Below, piece after piece: positions 62,001 to 64,000 of a DNA stretch of 64,000 bases. Position numbers and translations under genes: made by a program. Source of the DNA: Nemertoderma westbladi. Its lineage: Eukaryota; Xenacoelomorpha; Nemertodermatida; Nemertodermatidae. The notes beneath the pieces were generated by a model that was given only the letters and a program-made list of their open reading frames with translations, was not told the DNA's origin and did no database searches. Within the stretch, counting starts at the first letter, position 1. Every line of letters starts with the position of its first letter. The DNA lies in the NCBI GenBank assembly GCA_032718475.1, contig JAUCBJ010008896.1, positions 1 through 64,000 of the forward strand. The letters are read 5' to 3'.

Positions 62001-64000
62001 GTCCCAACTCCTCTCTGATCTCCCTACCCCCACTGCTTCCCAACTCCTCTCTGATCTCCCTACCCCCACTGCGTCCCAACTCCTCTCTAATCTCCCTACC
62101 CTCACTGCTTCCCAACTCCTCTCTGATCTCCCTACCCCCACTGCTTCCCAACTCCTCTCTGATCTCCCTACCCCCACTGCTTCCCAACTCCTCTCTAGAT
62201 CTCCCTACCCTCACTGCTTCCCAACTCCTCTCTGATCTCCCTACCCTCACTGCGTCCCAACTCCTCTCTGATCTCCCTACCCCCACTGCTTCCCAACTCC
62301 TCTCTGATCTCCCTACCCTCACTGCGTCCCAACTCCTCTCTGATCTCCCTACCCTCACTGCGTCCCAACTCCTCTCTAGATCTCCCTACCCTCACTGCTT
62401 CCCAACTCCTCTCTGATCTCCCTACCCTCACTGCGTCCCAACTCCTCTCTGATCTCCCTACCCCCACTGCGTCCCAACTCCTCTCTAATCTCCCTACCCT
62501 CACTGCTTCCCAACTCCTCTCTGATCTCCCTACCCCCACTGCTTCCCAACTCCTCTCTGATCTCCCTACCCTCACTGCTTCCCAACTCCTCTCTGATCTC
62601 CCTACCCTCACTGCGTCCCAACTCCTCACTGATCTCCCTACCCTCACTGCGTCCCAACTCCTCTCTGATCTCCCTACCCTCACTGCTTCCCAACTCCTCT
62701 CTGATCTCCCTACCCTCACTGCTTCCCAACTCCTCTCTGATCTCCCTACCCTCACTGCTTCCCAACTCCTCTCTGATCTCCCTACCCCCACTGCTTCCCA
62801 ACTCCTCTCTGATCTCCCTACCCTCACTGCGTCCCAACTCCTCTCTGATCTCCCTACCCCCACTGCTTCCCAACTCCTCTCTGATCTCCCTACCCTCACT
62901 GCGTCCCAACTCCTCACTGATCTCCCTACCCTCACTGCGTCCCAACTCCTCTCTGATCTCCCTACCCCCACTGCTTCCCAACTCCTCTCTGATCTCCCTA
63001 CCCTCACTGCGTCCCAACTCCTCACTGATCTCCCTACCCTCACTGCGTCCCAACTCCTCTCTGATCTCCCTACCCCCACTGCTTCCCAACTCCTCACCGA
63101 TCTCCCTACCCTCACTGCTTCCCAACTCCTCTCTGATCTCCCTACCCTCACTGCTTCCCAACTCCTCTCTGATCTCCCTACCCCCACTGCTTCCCAACTC
63201 CTCTCTGATCTCCCTACCCTCACTGCGTCCCAACTCCTCACCGACCTCCCTATCATCACTGCGTCCCAACTCCTCTCTGACATCCCTACCCTCACTGCTT
63301 CCCAACTCCTCTCTGATCTCCCTACCCTCACTGCTTCCCAACTCCTCTCTGATCTCCCTACCCCCACTGCTTCCCAACTCCTCTCTGATCTCCCTACCCT
63401 CACTGCGTCCCAACTCCTCACCGACCTCCCTATCCTCACTGCGTCCCAACTCCTCACCGACCTCCCTACCCTCACTGCTTCCCAACTCCTCACCGATCTC
63501 CCTACCCTCACTGCATCCCAACTCCTCACCGACCTCCCTACCCTCACTGCTTCCCAACTCCTCTCTGATCTCCCTACCCCCACTGCTTCCCAACTCCTCA
63601 CCGATCTCCCTACCCTCACTGCATCCCAACTCCTCACCGATCTCCCTACCCTCACTACGTCCCAACTCCTCACCGACCTCCCTACCCCCACTGCTTCCCA
63701 ACTCCTCTCTGACCTCCCTACCCCCACTGCTTCCCAACTCCTCACCGATCTCCCTACCCTCACTGCATCCCAACTCCTCACCGATCTCCCTACCCTCACT
63801 GCGTCCCAACTCCTCACCGACCTCCCTACCCTCACTGCTTCCCAACTCCTCTCTGATCTCCCTACCCCCACTGCGTCCCAACTCCTCACCGATCTCCCTA
63901 CCCTCACTGCATCCCAACTCCTCACCGATCTCCCTACCCTCACTACGTCCCAACTCCTCACCGACCTCCCTACCCTCACTGCGTCCCAACTCCTCATCTA
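59025..64000 (+). repeat. 36-bp minisatellite array 2 (about 138 units, runs off the window)
   Basis: Same unit as array 1, but dominated by GCTTCC/GCGTCC and CTCTCTGAT variants instead of GCATCC and CTCACCAAC. A 38-bp variant with CTCTCTATGATCTCC marks 59375, 60421, 60603, 61145, 61507, 61725 and 61907; spacings are whole numbers of units plus 2 bp (182, 218, 362, 542, 1046). CTCTCTAGATCTCC variants occur near 62197 and 62378. From about 63100 to the end, units of the array-1 type (GCATCC, CTCACCGAC) become frequent. Long open frames on both strands follow from the 36-bp period. Confidence 0.97.

Noticed and set aside
59375-62416. Plus-strand ORFs starting at each CTCTATGATCTCC variant
   Set aside because: The ATG exists only because of the 2-bp insertion in the variant unit. 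These are periodicity artefacts.

Overview
The window looks like animal nuclear DNA, probably from a marine invertebrate (possibly a deuterostome; low confidence). It has intron-bearing fibrinogen-domain exons, a SET/MYND gene, a BEL/Pao retrotransposon, a Polinton (Maverick), piggyBac-type and other DNA-transposon remnants, LINE tails, long G/C homopolymers and a 36-bp minisatellite. There are no bacterial-style operons. Most of the sequence is mobile DNA; only three or four loci look like host genes.

Layout. 1-6.6 kb: AT-rich non-coding DNA with a foldback repeat, a 5'-truncated LINE with a 13-bp target duplication, and an intronless 491-codon SMYD-like gene on the minus strand. 6.6-8.6 kb: an inverted-repeat element carrying a LINE tail. 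8.6-12.3 kb: a short signal-peptide ORF running into a 36-bp minisatellite. The same leader and the same minisatellite recur at 58.4-64 kb and run off the window.

12.7-48.8 kb is a nest of transposons. The host is a decayed Polinton: packaging ATPase, small RGGF-type protein, protein-primed DNA polymerase B, dUTPase-like protein and unassigned plus-strand ORFs. A DDE-transposase element with GGGGTCCTGATAAAACAC ends is inserted in it (14948-22616). That element contains a dimeric 1.56-kb repeat (17129-20383) and a piggyBac-type element (20855-22349, TTAA duplication). A nearly pristine 18.7-kb BEL/Pao retrotransposon is inserted separately (22940-41613), with 2182-bp LTRs differing at about four sites and a TATAC duplication.

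The BEL/Pao element is the most notable object. It has one uninterrupted 2825-codon Gag-Pol ORF. Downstream of pol lies a second intact ORF of 1144 codons with three CCHC zinc knuckles and no envelope features, which I cannot assign to a known family. Its internal region also carries seven copies of a palindrome close to CAAACCCGCGGGTTTG, spread over both ORFs in all three codon phases and over non-coding parts, which suggests a nucleic-acid-level function.

48.9-58.4 kb: a fibrinogen-related gene with two FReD exons, two inverted-repeat elements, a truncated and frameshifted gag-protease-RT retroelement on the minus strand, and unremarkable intergenic DNA.
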